From IMG/VR virus record IMGVR_UViG_3300044644_001243, positions 62,001 through 126,000 of that record: a stretch of 64,000 bases of DNA. The stretch is one strand, 5' to 3'. The notes under the pieces were generated by a model, which was not told the origin of the DNA, ran no database searches, and worked only from the letters and a program-made list of their open reading frames with translations. Origin of the DNA: a virus. Positions 50,402-59,025 of the stretch are shown piece by piece (the stretch's first letter is position 1; the number at the start of each line of letters is the position of its first letter). The position numbers were made by a program, and so were the translations under genes.

Positions 50402-50680
50402 TTACTTGATAGGTGCTAACACATCTATTTGAGTGTCATCAAACGTATCACTAGCATTTAATGATAGTTTATACACACCATTTGTTTTTGGGTGCAACCT
50501 ATGTCTAACTTCGTGGATAATTTTATCCTTATGTTTATAACTACCCATATATTGCCACTCTTCACCTCCATTCAATGCAACCATTGGTTCATCAATATTC
50601 TCATTGATTGGATGATTAGCAACAAAGTTCCATATGTAATCCCATTCAGTTGAATTGTGTTTTATGTTTAAAAATTCCAT
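50402..50680 (-). CDS. Small unknown protein
   Basis: 92 residues, no recognised motif (MVALNGGEEWQYMGSYKHKD). Promoter TACATTTG on the minus strand (50685-50692) with TTG at 50713-50715, exactly 20 bases away, lying inside the 3' end of the upstream gene. Confidence 0.5.
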   Translation of the reverse strand: MEFLNIKHNSTEWDYIWNFVANHPINENIDEPMVALNGGEEWQYMGSYKHKDKIIHEVRHRLHPKTNGVYKLSLNASDTFDDTQIDVLAPIK

Positions 50681-50697
50681 ATAACAAATGTATGCAA

Positions 50698-51036
50698 TTA
50701 AAATGAGAAATGCAAATGTTTATTAATAAAACTTTCAATATTTTTTCCTTGTACTGCGTCCAAAAATTCATCATCACTAGTATCCAATGTCATAAGTATA
50801 CCATCTGCTTGTTTTGGGTAACCACTATTAAATGGTTCAATACCTTTGCTACTCACATCGTAATTAGATAAAATAGGAATTGAACTAAACCCCACATACC
50901 TTGTTTCAATTTCATCGGGCAAACATTTATATGCGTCTGCCAATAACCATTTAACTTCTTCAACTCTATCTAATTCCATATCTGCACTTTGTTGTGCTAT
51001 AACATTATCGTTATAAATAAATTGTACTAATTTCAT
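50698..51036 (-). CDS. Unknown protein
   Basis: 112 residues, acidic, no recognised motif. Its start overlaps the stop of the upstream gene by four bases, an operon junction. Confidence 0.5.
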   Translation of the reverse strand: MKLVQFIYNDNVIAQQSADMELDRVEEVKWLLADAYKCLPDEIETRYVGFSSIPILSNYDVSSKGIEPFNSGYPKQADGILMTLDTSDDEFLDAVQGKNIESFINKHLHFSF

Positions 51037-51266
51037 TCCCTTGCTAATTTAACATCAATTTCTAAATCAGTTCTGCCACTTCCATAACGTGGTTCAACTT
51101 TACCATTTCTTCTCCATACAACCACAATATAACCATTGTGTAAATTTGGTTTACCACAAATAGGGTCTTGTACCAATCCAACATATAGATTATCTCTTTC
51201 TTTGTACCTTAAATCTTTTATTGGATAACCACCCAACGTTTGTGTTATTTTATCTATATTTTTCAT
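51033..51266 (-). CDS. Unknown protein
   Basis: 77 residues, basic, with GLVQDPICGKPNLHNGYIVV. Starts one base after the upstream stop and overlaps the next gene by four bases. Function unknown. Confidence 0.5.
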   Translation of the reverse strand: MKNIDKITQTLGGYPIKDLRYKERDNLYVGLVQDPICGKPNLHNGYIVVVWRRNGKVEPRYGSGRTDLEIDVKLARE

Positions 51267-51267
51267 A

Positions 51268-51510
51268 TTAATAAGTTGCTATAAATAAACAAATTTCTTT
51301 TACAAATATTAAATTACATTTTAATAAATCAAAGACAATACGTTCAGCGTTTATTGCATCTATCAAATCTTTTTTATTCATTGATAAATAAAAATAACTT
51401 GCTTCTGCTTCATCTATTTTATCAACACTTTCTGCAAAAGTATCAGTTGATAAAATATTGGTATCTAACATTCTGTTAAATTCTTCAAGTGTCCATTCTT
51501 TAAATTCCAT
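51268..51510 (-). CDS. Unknown protein heading a three-gene unit
   Basis: 80 residues, helical (FKEWTLEEFNRMLDTNILST). First of three closely spaced genes (51268, 51033, 50698). -7 box at 51536-51543. Confidence 0.5.
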   Translation of the reverse strand: MEFKEWTLEEFNRMLDTNILSTDTFAESVDKIDEAEASYFYLSMNKKDLIDAINAERIVFDLLKCNLIFVKEICLFIATY

Positions 51511-51569
51511 AATTTCTAGTGTTTATTTGTTTCTTCAAAGATAAGTAATTTATTTCAATATTCCAAACA

Positions 51570-51598
51570 AAAAAGGGTAAAATTAATTTTACCCTTAT
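51570..51598 (-). terminator. Terminator of 51605 gene, joined to a promoter
   Basis: AAGGGTAAAATTAATTTTAC... perfect inverted repeat plus T-run on the minus strand; the TTTGG -33 of the 51268 promoter begins right after. A clear separate terminator next to a promoter, for comparison with the merged ones. Confidence 0.8.
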
Positions 51599-51604
51599 TT
51601 TATT

Positions 51605-52267
51605 TTATCTTTCCATTAGGTCAAATACTAATTCAGTAAAGCCTTTTGGTATTTCTGCTTTTTTTGAAACAACACTTATTTTATCTCTCGCCCAAACTCC
51701 AATTAACTCAACGTTGCCTTGTTTCTTTTCGGTGCTAACAAAAAAGTCACCACCACCTCTGCCGTTGCCCTCACAAGTCAATAATGGTAAAGGGTGTATT
51801 TTCCATCCGTCACTATCTTTTGGTGTTTTGGTTTTATTAACAAATTCTTTTTTGTCGTGGTTCACCAAATACTTTGCCGTCAAAGGTGCAACCCCTTTGT
51901 AATCGTGTTCATATTTGCTTTTAACACTTTCAGTATGTGTAATTCTACCGATAGTATCAGATAAACTATATAAGTTCACACCTTTTTCTTTCAATACTTT
52001 GCTATTCCAATACTCACTTTCTTCGTCTGCTAATAATTTTATTTCAGCATTTGAAAGTGTTGTTGGGTCTTCCTCGTCTGCATAGTCGCCAGCCCAAACA
52101 AGTTTTTGTGGTGCAACCATAAGTTGTCGTTCAACAAATCTTACCATTGGATTTTTCTCCCAAGAATGTTCCATTAATTTTGCACCACTTCCAAAGTCGT
52201 AAGATGATACACTTGCTATTGGTTTTTGGTTCTCTGCCAAAAATACTGCTTTGTAATACTGTCCCAT
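51605..52267 (-). CDS. Unknown conserved-looking protein
   Basis: 220 residues, starts MGQYYKAVFLAENQKPIASV, a pattern I associate with uncharacterised phage proteins. GNGRGGGDFFVSTEKKQGN looks constrained. Function unknown. -7 box (TATCTTTA) at 52292-52299; leader AAACAATATATTATG-like. Confidence 0.6.
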   Translation of the reverse strand: MGQYYKAVFLAENQKPIASVSSYDFGSGAKLMEHSWEKNPMVRFVERQLMVAPQKLVWAGDYADEEDPTTLSNAEIKLLADEESEYWNSKVLKEKGVNLYSLSDTIGRITHTESVKSKYEHDYKGVAPLTAKYLVNHDKKEFVNKTKTPKDSDGWKIHPLPLLTCEGNGRGGGDFFVSTEKKQGNVELIGVWARDKISVVSKKAEIPKGFTELVFDLMER

Positions 52268-52330
52268 AATATATTGTTTTTATTTGTTTATGTAAAGATA
52301 AGTAAATTATTTCAATCTACCAAATTTATT

Positions 52331-52558
52331 TTAATCTTTTTTCAAAATAATTTCGTGTAGATAAACTTGTGCCTCACTTCCAAAATCATTGTATTGAATT
52401 AGAATAGGATACATACTAAAATCGTCATTATCAAATTCTTCATCAATGTCTTCAATGAAATTGATTGTGTAATCGTTTCCTTTGATTGGGTCGGGGTCAT
52501 TCCAAACCAATTGCTTATTCTCTGACAATGCTTGTTTTAAATCTGCTAAACTTCTCAT
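52331..52558 (-). CDS. Small acidic protein
   Basis: 75 residues, acidic, no recognised motif. The leader (AAACAATATATTATG) is the same as at 51605. -7 box TATCTTTA at 52584-52591. Confidence 0.5.
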   Translation of the reverse strand: MRSLADLKQALSENKQLVWNDPDPIKGNDYTINFIEDIDEEFDNDDFSMYPILIQYNDFGSEAQVYLHEIILKKD

Positions 52559-52620
52559 AATATATTGTTTTTATTTGTTTATGTAAAGATAAGTAATTTA
52601 TTTCAAACTACCAAATTTAT

Positions 52621-52896
52621 TTACAACATTTTTCTAACTTTTTCAAAATGTTTTTCTATTTGATTAACAAACTTAATAGCACTTTGCTTTGTTTTAGCAT
52701 AAGCGAAAAACTGACAAAACTCGCTATCAAATTCAATGCCTTTACAATTTATCTTTTCTTGTATAAACTCTTCAAAGTCATAAGCACTCTCAAACTCTTT
52801 TATAGTCATGCTTTTTTTAGGGTTGCCCGTAATGGTAATGTCATCACCATTATCATAAACTTTCATTCCAATTGGGGATATATAAATTGCTTCCAT
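52621..52896 (-). CDS. Small unknown protein
   Basis: 91 residues, no recognised motif. Hairpin promoter at 52921-52951. Confidence 0.5.
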   Translation of the reverse strand: MEAIYISPIGMKVYDNGDDITITGNPKKSMTIKEFESAYDFEEFIQEKINCKGIEFDSEFCQFFAYAKTKQSAIKFVNQIEKHFEKVRKML

Positions 52897-52920
52897 TTGT
52901 TTTTGTTTTATTTGTTTCAG

Positions 52921-52951
52921 TAAAGATAAGGATAAGTTTTCACTTATCCAA
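52921..52951 (-). promoter_or_regulatory. Hairpin promoter (GGATAAGT stem)
   Basis: GGATAAGT-GAAA-ACTTATCC (52930-52949) between TTTG and TATCTTTA; the 52968 gene ends 17 bases away. Confidence 0.7.
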
Positions 52952-52967
52952 ATCTTTTTTAATTATT

Positions 52968-53267
52968 TTACCAAAATAATTGTTTATTCATATCACTTTT
53001 AGTTTCGCACCACTCCAGTATTTGCTCTGCATAATAGTGTGTAGTCAAGTCGCTTAAAAAGTTATACATATCTCTATAAGGATTGCTAAACTTTGTACTA
53101 AACTCTCTGCGTGTCCATTCTTTTGCGTTGGATTGGTCACTACCTTTGTTGCTACCTTTTGAGTAGTCCCACTCTTTACCAATAATGGTAATTTTAGTTT
53201 TTGTTGCGTTCACGGTAATTATACCCCCTTTGCAATACTCTCCAATTTTAAATGTTCTTGTTGCCAT
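52968..53267 (-). CDS. Small basic protein
   Basis: 99 residues, basic, with EWTRREFSTKFSNPYRDMYN. No family is recognised. -7 box TATCTTTA (53297-53304) with the -33 inside an inverted repeat at 53313-53344. Confidence 0.5.
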   Translation of the reverse strand: MATRTFKIGEYCKGGIITVNATKTKITIIGKEWDYSKGSNKGSDQSNAKEWTRREFSTKFSNPYRDMYNFLSDLTTHYYAEQILEWCETKSDMNKQLFW

Positions 53268-53312
53268 TGTTTTGTTGTTTTATTGATTAATAATAGTAAA
53301 GATAATATAAAA

Positions 53313-53344
53313 GAATAACACTACCAAATTTTGATAGTGTTATT
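53313..53344. repeat. Inverted repeat spanning a -33 box (long-arm class)
   Basis: AATAACACTA/TAGTGTTATT with CCAAA (TTTGG on the minus strand) in the loop, between the 53356 stop and the 52968 promoter. Confidence 0.65.
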
Positions 53345-53355
53345 TTTAAATTATT

Positions 53356-53688
53356 TTATTTAAATAATTGTTCCAACATTTTTTGTCCTTCAAGTTTCTT
53401 TGTTATTTCACTTGCTGTCATCAAATGTGCATAAGGGAATTCATATGCGTCATCTAATGGTATGTGGATAAGTTTCATTGGTCGCATACTTAATACCATA
53501 TACTCTGCGTATCCGTCTGCTACTGCAAATCTAACGATTTCCCCAACGTTTTTACCTTTGTACCCCATATCTTTGATATGTTGTTTTAGGTCTGCAATGT
53601 ATTGTTTGCTTTCCTCTGCATACTTCTGCATAGTACCATTAATGTTAGGTACTTTAATTTCTTTCGGTGCTGAATAAATGTCTGCCAT
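53356..53688 (-). CDS. Unknown protein
   Basis: 110 residues from the ATG at 53688; the longer frame overlaps the -7 box (53713-53720). Helical N-terminal half, with GKNVGEIVRFAVADGYAEYM. Function unknown. Confidence 0.5.
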   Translation of the reverse strand: MADIYSAPKEIKVPNINGTMQKYAEESKQYIADLKQHIKDMGYKGKNVGEIVRFAVADGYAEYMVLSMRPMKLIHIPLDDAYEFPYAHLMTASEITKKLEGQKMLEQLFK

Positions 53689-53789
53689 AACTTTTAATTT
53701 AATTTGTTTCAACAAAGATAATAAATCTTTTTTAAATAAAAAAACTTTTTTTGTTAGGATATTAATTTTTTTTATCTTACATTTGTAAG

Positions 53790-53849
53790 GTCAATCAGTT
53801 AGACGTGCCGTGGGAATGGAAGACTAGACTCCAACACGTCCATACATTG
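53790..53849 (+). ncRNA. RNA element copy 9
   Basis: After TACATTTG (53778-53785). GACGTG, CCGT-GGGA-ATGG, AGACTAGACTCC, CACGTC (closing 6 bp), then GGCAACC. The core has C for G (GACTAG), as in copy 3. Confidence 0.64.
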
Positions 53850-53860
53850 GCAACCATACC

Positions 53861-53893
53861 AAAAAAAATGAGTGGTATTGCTACCACCCATTC
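53861..53893 (-). terminator. Terminator of 53915 gene
   Basis: GGGTGGTA/TACCACTC stem and eight T on the minus strand; it may also stop RNA copy 9. Confidence 0.72.
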
Positions 53894-53914
53894 TCCCATC
53901 AATCAAAACAAACA

Positions 53915-54121
53915 CTACTCGCAAATAGTTTCTTTATTATTTTCGGGTGTTAACCCAACAAATAATGTAATGCTTTCTTCACCATCATCCCAAAGTTCCA
54001 AAAAGTTAAAATACATATCGGTGTCTTCGTCTTCGGGGTGTCCAATGTTGCCTAATAAATTTATTTCAGCGTCTTGGTTTTCAATTTTTTCTAATTGTTT
54101 AATTAAATCTTTTACTTTCAT
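53915..54121 (-). CDS. Small acidic protein
   Basis: 68 residues, acidic, with LGNIGHPEDEDTDMYFNFLE. No named family. -7 box TACATTTG at 54147-54154. Confidence 0.5.
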   Translation of the reverse strand: MKVKDLIKQLEKIENQDAEINLLGNIGHPEDEDTDMYFNFLELWDDGEESITLFVGLTPENNKETICE

Positions 54122-54170
54122 AACTTGTATTGTTTAGTTGTTTCTACAAATGTACTATTCTTTTTTTAAT

Positions 54171-54374
54171 CTACCAAACGTTTTCGAAACTTTCTTTATA
54201 AATTTTTAATGCTCCACGATACTTTTCAAATAAGTCATCGTGCATACCCTCATTTGTTTTTTTAAGTTTTTCAAAGTATTGAGAAAGATTCAACTCACTT
54301 GGTTTTTTACTTTTGAATTTTAATGCTCTAATACCACTTTCTATTTTTCGTATACATAATTCTTCGATTCCCAT
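54171..54374 (-). CDS. Small basic helical protein
   Basis: 67 residues, lysine-rich, helical, no recognised motif. No clear promoter upstream; it lies 26 bases after the 54401 gene and is probably in its transcript. Confidence 0.5.
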   Translation of the reverse strand: MGIEELCIRKIESGIRALKFKSKKPSELNLSQYFEKLKKTNEGMHDDLFEKYRGALKIYKESFENVW

Positions 54375-54400
54375 TTTGATTTAGTTTTATAGTTAATATT

Positions 54401-54688
54401 TTATTGTGCACACAAACCCCATGGTTCAATACTAGTCATTGTTCGTCCGTTTACATTTAAACGCTTGCAAATGAATTCTGCTAACTTTTTATTCCCTATA
54501 GTCCCTTGGTCAATTTCACGTGTACCAATTTGCTCTATAATATAACTTGGTTCCATTCCCAACACTCTATTACAAAACTTAACATCTTGTCCTAAATAAA
54601 AACTTTTAGTCTTTTTAGGTGTTGATACTTCTAGTGTCCAATTATGGTCAAACCCATAACTGCTGCTAATTTTGATTTCTGCTTTCAT
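54401..54688 (-). CDS. Unknown protein
   Basis: 95 residues, no recognised motif (GYFDHNW-like start, FYLGQDVKFCNRVLGMEPSY). It follows the 54698 gene by nine bases and shares its promoter. Confidence 0.5.
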   Translation of the reverse strand: MKAEIKISSSYGFDHNWTLEVSTPKKTKSFYLGQDVKFCNRVLGMEPSYIIEQIGTREIDQGTIGNKKLAEFICKRLNVNGRTMTSIEPWGLCAQ

Positions 54689-54697
54689 AACGTTTGA

Positions 54698-54961
54698 TTA
54701 GATTAGTTCAACTTCATAGTCATCAAATACTTCACCAATTTCCTCATCAGAATTTTCGTACCCTATAACAATACTCAAAGGTATAATATCTTGATTACAC
54801 TCATCTAAAATTTCTTGTGGCATAATTGTTATACCTCCGTCTAATAATCCCTCAATGATTCTATAACCTAAGTTTAACGCCATATCCTCTTGGTCTTGGT
54901 CTGCACCACTATTATACATCCAATTGATAAAATCTGCCGTTTTAATTTTTAAAGTTTTCAT
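54698..54961 (-). CDS. Small acidic protein
   Basis: 87 residues from the ATG at 54961; the longer frame contains the -7 box (54987-54994). Acidic C-terminus. First gene of a probable three-gene unit with 54401 and 54171. Confidence 0.5.
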   Translation of the reverse strand: MKTLKIKTADFINWMYNSGADQDQEDMALNLGYRIIEGLLDGGITIMPQEILDECNQDIIPLSIVIGYENSDEEIGEVFDDYEVELI

Positions 54962-55000
54962 AATGTTTGTTGTTTTATTTATAATACAAAGATAAGAATA

Positions 55001-55032
55001 ATATCCCATACTACCAAATAATATGGGATATA
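55001..55032. repeat. Inverted repeat spanning a -33 box (long-arm class)
   Basis: ATATCCCATA/TATGGGATAT with CTACCAAATAA in the loop; promoter of the 54698 gene, end of the 55036 gene. Confidence 0.65.
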
Positions 55033-55035
55033 TTT

Positions 55036-55329
55036 TTATTTCTTTTTTAATTGCTCTGCAATTTTTTTAAACTCTTCCAAATTTTCATCAACAAATTTTC
55101 GGTCTTCTTCATCGTCATTTACTTGTTTTAAATTTTCCATTTCTCCAAATTCATCAATACTAAACCAAATCTGCTCCATTGTTGCTTCATTGGTCAAAGA
55201 CTGCTCCAAAATGTATTGTGCTTCATCATCATCACAATTGAATTTAGACTTAACGTCTTCCACGTGCCAAAGGTTATCTACAAAGTAACCATTTGCTTTC
55301 AATACTGCTTTTGCTTCTTCTACGTTCAT
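55036..55329 (-). CDS. Small acidic protein
   Basis: 97 residues, very acidic and helical (FNCDDDEAQYILEQSLTNEA). No family is recognised. -7 box at 55358-55365. Confidence 0.5.
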   Translation of the reverse strand: MNVEEAKAVLKANGYFVDNLWHVEDVKSKFNCDDDEAQYILEQSLTNEATMEQIWFSIDEFGEMENLKQVNDDEEDRKFVDENLEEFKKIAEQLKKK

Positions 55330-55376
55330 AATATTTGTTTTAATTGATTTATAATATCAAAGATAATAATTAGAAA

Positions 55377-55889
55377 TTACAATTCCAAATTTTTATTGAA
55401 AATAATTTCCCCAACTTTCAATTCCCCTTTTACTCGGTCAATTAATCTTTCCAACGATTTTTGTCCCGTAATAGATTTTTTAATCTCTGCAAATTTAGGA
55501 TTGCCCTTGAATGAAATTTGTTTATAACTATATCCGTTAGGTTTACCCCAAACAATATGGTTTTCACATAATTTATCAATCTTTTTTTGCTCTTTTTCTT
55601 TTTCTTTGGCAAATACTAAATCATCAATAACGCTTTCTAATGTTTGGTCAAACTCGTGTGTTTTATCTCCAAAGGTAAATTCTCGTTTTGGTAACCCTTT
55701 GCAAAATAATTCTGCTTGTTTTAACAACTCTCTTTGCCCCTCATAAGGATAATAGTCGGTGCAACCACCACGTCCGTCATTTTTAGCGTGTGCAACTTTC
55801 TTTCCGTTTACAAATACGTCAGCAATAAAACAAGTTGTTTCTTCACTAAACGCTACATTAACTTTTAAGTTTTTCAATTCGATTTTCAT
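55377..55889 (-). CDS. Unknown protein
   Basis: 170 residues. The N-terminal 60 residues are beta-rich with HAKNDGRGGCTDYYPYEGQ; the rest is charged and helical. No named family. -7 box at 55913-55920, with the long inverted repeat at 55925-55960. Confidence 0.55.
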   Translation of the reverse strand: MKIELKNLKVNVAFSEETTCFIADVFVNGKKVAHAKNDGRGGCTDYYPYEGQRELLKQAELFCKGLPKREFTFGDKTHEFDQTLESVIDDLVFAKEKEKEQKKIDKLCENHIVWGKPNGYSYKQISFKGNPKFAEIKKSITGQKSLERLIDRVKGELKVGEIIFNKNLEL

Positions 55890-55924
55890 ATTGTTTTATT
55901 TTATTGTTTTAACAAAGATAAGAA

Positions 55925-55960
55925 TAATAATCCAATCTACCAAATATAAATTGGATTATT
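55925..55960. repeat. Inverted repeat spanning a -33 box (long-arm class)
   Basis: AATAATCCAAT/ATTGGATTATT, 11-bp arms, loop containing CTACCAAA. The same arms recur at 60387-60423. Confidence 0.7.
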
Positions 55961-55969
55961 TTAATAATT

Positions 55970-56218
55970 TTATAGGTGCGTCATTAACCCACAATTCATA
56001 CACTCACAATATGGTTTCCCACCTTGTGTAACTGCTACACTTTCTTTTGGTAATAAAATCCAACTATTACAATCACACTCTGGACAATTAGCGTTAAAAC
56101 TACCCATACGTTCTTCTAATGTTAATTGGTCTGCACCTTTCAAATAAGGGTAAACGTGGTCTAACACATTTCCTTTTACTTCTTTTAATACTGCTTGAAA
56201 AAATCTTGGCTTGCTCAT
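55970..56218 (-). CDS. Zinc-ribbon protein
   Basis: 82 residues. NCPECDCNSW and YCECMNCGLMTH give two CxxC pairs about 24 residues apart. Probably binds zinc; function unknown. -7 box at 56241-56248. Confidence 0.6.
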   Translation of the reverse strand: MSKPRFFQAVLKEVKGNVLDHVYPYLKGADQLTLEERMGSFNANCPECDCNSWILLPKESVAVTQGGKPYCECMNCGLMTHL

Positions 56219-56259
56219 AAGTTCTATTGTTTTGTTTTAACAAAGATAAGTATAATATT

Positions 56260-56499
56260 TCAATTATAAAAATATTTTTGAGTATTTTTTGTTAAAATTT
56301 TACACAATTCTTCATAGTCATTATCTCGTTCTTCTTCCGTAGCATAAGAGTAACTTGTATCTTCCACATCAATAAGATAAGGAAAATCTAAATTAAAATC
56401 CTCTTCTTTTGATATAGCCATTTTAGTTATATCATTCTCAATTGATTCTTGATTCCATTTGATTTTATCAATGTCAAAGTTTAAATCTCCGTTTGTCAT
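56260..56499 (-). CDS. Small acidic protein
   Basis: 79 residues, acidic, no recognised motif. -7 box 56525-56532, with an inverted repeat at 56542-56569 (AATGaCACTA/TAGTGcCATT). Confidence 0.5.
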   Translation of the reverse strand: MTNGDLNFDIDKIKWNQESIENDITKMAISKEEDFNLDFPYLIDVEDTSYSYATEEERDNDYEELCKILTKNTQKYFYN

Positions 56500-56541
56500 A
56501 AGTTCTATGTTTTATTTGTTATAACAAAGATAGTAAAAAGA

Positions 56542-56569
56542 AATGACACTACCAAATGATAGTGCCATT
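56542..56569. repeat. Inverted repeat spanning a -33 box (long-arm class)
   Basis: Arms AATGACACTA and TAGTGCCATT with ACCAAATGA in the loop; one mismatch. Confidence 0.6.
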
Positions 56570-56577
56570 ATTTTAAA

Positions 56578-57417
56578 TTATTTTTCTACTTTTTCTAATT
56601 CCTTTTGTATTGTTGCAACCAACTCAAAGTTTTCATTTGCCAACGCAATCTCTTTAAATCGTTCCAACACATTCCTTGCATAGCCACAATCCTCGGTTGG
56701 CATATAATCTCTATCGTATGCAATTTCAATCATTGAATTTGTAAACTTTGATAATTCCTCGTCTTCATCTACATCACAAAAATCATCACCTAAATAATAG
56801 TCTTCACCACCTTGAATATTAAGAGCCATTTCGTATGCTTCACGTGTGCCACCTTCGGGTACATTTTCTTCAATTTCAACTCCACCTACCAAAGTATAAG
56901 TTCCTACATTGTAACCAAAGTCTTCATCAGCATATTCAACTTCAATACGTGCTTCGGGATATTTTTCAGATAGTTTTAAAAATAAGTTGAAAGGTGTACT
57001 CCACGCAGTATTAAAACTTACACTCTCATTATCATCACTCCAATACACATCACTTGCGTTCCACTTTGTACCCCAATTACTAATTTGCCACCCATACCAA
57101 TCAGCATAACCAAATCGTTCAATAAAATCATCGTGCATTTCTTTTGTAATACCTCTCGATACTCCAAAACGTACTTCACTTTCCGTTAATTCACCTTTGG
57201 TAATACGTTCCTCTTGTATATCGTATTCCTCTTGTGTAATAATGCGACAAGGACTTGTTGTACCTACCAATTCAGTTGGTATTGGTGCAATTTGATTAAA
57301 ATCAAATTCTTTGTCTTCACCATTACTATATGGTGTTCCTTTTACTTCTTCTCTAATCTTTGCTAATAAAGTTTCATCAGCAATGATTCTTACGTTGTTT
57401 GTAATCCAGTTTGGCAT
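56578..57417 (-). CDS. Api92/YubB-like protein
   Basis: 279 residues. Start MPNWITNNVRIIADETLLAK and YGWQISNWGTKWNASDVYWS plus FNTAWSTPFNLFLKLSEKYP are the typical signatures of the YubB ferredoxin-like family (Api92-like), found on phages and plasmids, function unknown. The acidic C-terminal 90 residues are an extension. -7 box TATATTTG at 57448-57455. Confidence 0.78.
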   Translation of the reverse strand: MPNWITNNVRIIADETLLAKIREEVKGTPYSNGEDKEFDFNQIAPIPTELVGTTSPCRIITQEEYDIQEERITKGELTESEVRFGVSRGITKEMHDDFIERFGYADWYGWQISNWGTKWNASDVYWSDDNESVSFNTAWSTPFNLFLKLSEKYPEARIEVEYADEDFGYNVGTYTLVGGVEIEENVPEGGTREAYEMALNIQGGEDYYLGDDFCDVDEDEELSKFTNSMIEIAYDRDYMPTEDCGYARNVLERFKEIALANENFELVATIQKELEKVEK

Positions 57418-57480
57418 AACTATTTATTTTTATTGATTAATACACTACAAATATAATTACTATTTTTGTTAATTCCAAAT

Positions 57481-57693
57481 TTATAACATAGAAATTATAA
57501 CTTTTATAAAAGATTTTTTAAAACCTCTTTCTTTCAATTCTCTCCATACGTGGTCGTCATCTAATAACTCACACTCTGCTTGGATTCTACCATTAAAGTA
57601 AATGTCAATTACGTAACCATTCGGATTGTAATATACTTTTACTTTTGTTAACCCTTTTTCAATTTGTCCTAAATAAACTTTTTCTTCACTCAT
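57481..57693 (-). CDS. Small unknown protein
   Basis: 70 residues, mixed, no recognised motif (KVKVYYNPNGYVIDIYFNGR). Hairpin promoter at 57716-57746. Confidence 0.5.
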   Translation of the reverse strand: MSEEKVYLGQIEKGLTKVKVYYNPNGYVIDIYFNGRIQAECELLDDDHVWRELKERGFKKSFIKVIISML

Positions 57694-57715
57694 AATGTTT
57701 TGTTTTAATGTTTAT

Positions 57716-57746
57716 CAAAGATAAGCATAAGTTTTCACTTATGCAA
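57716..57746 (-). promoter_or_regulatory. Hairpin promoter (GCATAAGT stem)
   Basis: GCATAAGT-GAAA-ACTTATGC (57725-57744), TTTG and TATCTTTG; identical stem to 47529, 58986 and 62117. Confidence 0.75.
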
Positions 57747-57764
57747 ATCTTTTTTAAAAATGTT

Positions 57765-58142
57765 TTATATTATTTTATATAAACCAAAATCAACACTACC
57801 AATTTGTTCATACTTTTGATTATCCACTACTTCACCATTTAACAACCAATTTGGTTGCACCCTTGGATTGTATTTAATTCTATGACAATAGGTATCAAGT
57901 TGTAAAAACTTATTTGTGTTAATCACAATTGATTCACACAATACCCACGCACACACAACTTTTTCACCCCCATTATAAATCTTTTCAGCGACTTTCTTAT
58001 GGTTGCCTAACTGACAATTCACCATCACCAATTGAGTGCTTGTAGGGTCATAATATTCAACTTCACCATTAGGGTATTGAACTTTCCATTTCATAAAGTT
58101 CTTACCTCTACCTAAATTGAATCTAACTTTAATTCGTTTCAT
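57765..58142 (-). CDS. Small basic protein
   Basis: 125 residues, basic, with FNLGRGKNFMKWKVQYPNGE. No family is recognised. -7 box at 58167-58174, 25 bases before the ATG. Confidence 0.5.
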   Translation of the reverse strand: MKRIKVRFNLGRGKNFMKWKVQYPNGEVEYYDPTSTQLVMVNCQLGNHKKVAEKIYNGGEKVVCAWVLCESIVINTNKFLQLDTYCHRIKYNPRVQPNWLLNGEVVDNQKYEQIGSVDFGLYKII

Positions 58143-58278
58143 AATCGTTTGTTTAATTGTTCTCTACAAAGATAGTAATTATTTCCATTCCCACAACACT
58201 TTTATTAAAAAAAAATAAAATTATTTTTTTTGCTATTTTACTTGCATATGTCAATTATTATTGCAATCTTTGTATTGT

Positions 58279-58336
58279 CAAGTTAGACGTGCCGTGGGAA
58301 TGGAAGAGTAGACTCCAACGTGCCTTTTATTTTTTT
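58279..58336 (+). ncRNA. RNA element copy 10
   Basis: After AATCTTTG (about 58265-58272; TTG in TTGCATATG upstream). GACGTGCC, CCGT-GGGA-ATGG, AGAGTAGACTCC, AACGTGCC, then a T-run that probably terminates it. Confidence 0.64.
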
Positions 58337-58344
58337 ACACGCAC

Positions 58345-58368
58345 AAAAAAAGTGGGTCACCCCACTTT
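58345..58368 (-). terminator. Terminator overlapping the 58357 stop
   Basis: AAAGTGGG/CCCACTTT with seven T on the minus strand. Confidence 0.78.
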
Positions 58369-58683
58369 GCGATAGTTTAATGGATAACCCCTATCAGTCC
58401 AACAAACGTTACCATAGGTAAATTCGTTTATATCTGCGTTCTCAACCATTGTAAGATAATATTGGTATGCTATATCCATAGACTCTTTTTTAGTCGTTTG
58501 TGGGGGATAAAACGCAAACATATTTTCTTTTGGGTGTCCATAAAATACTATGTAGATTTTATTCCCTCTGCTACCATATTGGTGTGCGTCTGCAATACTC
58601 TTAAACTTTGTAAAAGATACTGCTTTGTTATTCACTATTAACCCTAATAGTTCTAACTTGTTTCTTACTTCACTTGGTGTCAT
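58357..58683 (-). CDS. Unknown protein
   Basis: 108 residues, basic, with FYGHPKENMFAFYPPQTTKK. No family is recognised. It starts four bases after the 58687 stop, so the two form a unit. Confidence 0.5.
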   Translation of the reverse strand: MTPSEVRNKLELLGLIVNNKAVSFTKFKSIADAHQYGSRGNKIYIVFYGHPKENMFAFYPPQTTKKESMDIAYQYYLTMVENADINEFTYGNVCWTDRGYPLNYRKVG

Positions 58684-58686
58684 AAT

Positions 58687-58950
58687 CTAAATTCCTTTTT
58701 CAATTACAAAATAACCATATTTGTATGGTTGTGTACCATAGTCAATGTCGCCCATATCAACGATGTCTTCTCCGTCCTCGGTTTCGTGTACCGATACAAC
58801 TTGATACTCTTCCGTATCAAATTCTTTCACCCTATCAATTTCTTCGGGGTGTAAAAAAAGATAGTCACCATATTCTACACTATCCTCTTCTGCCACTACC
58901 AATCCACCACCATACTTTGCGAAAAATTCTGTCTTTGTCATTGTTGCCAT
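58687..58950 (-). CDS. Small acidic protein
   Basis: 87 residues from the ATG at 58950; the longer frame contains the -7 box (58977-58984). Acidic, no recognised motif. First gene of a pair with 58357. Confidence 0.5.
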   Translation of the reverse strand: MATMTKTEFFAKYGGGLVVAEEDSVEYGDYLFLHPEEIDRVKEFDTEEYQVVSVHETEDGEDIVDMGDIDYGTQPYKYGYFVIEKGI

Positions 58951-58976
58951 AACTCTTATTGTTTTTGTTTGTGAAA

Positions 58977-59007
58977 CAAAGATAAGCATAAGTTTTCACT
59001 TATGCAA
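58977..59007 (-). promoter_or_regulatory. Hairpin promoter (GCATAAGT stem)
   Basis: GCATAAGT-GAAA-ACTTATGC (58986-59005) between TTTG and TATCTTTG. Confidence 0.75.
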
Positions 59008-59025
59008 ATCTTTTTTTAATTTATT

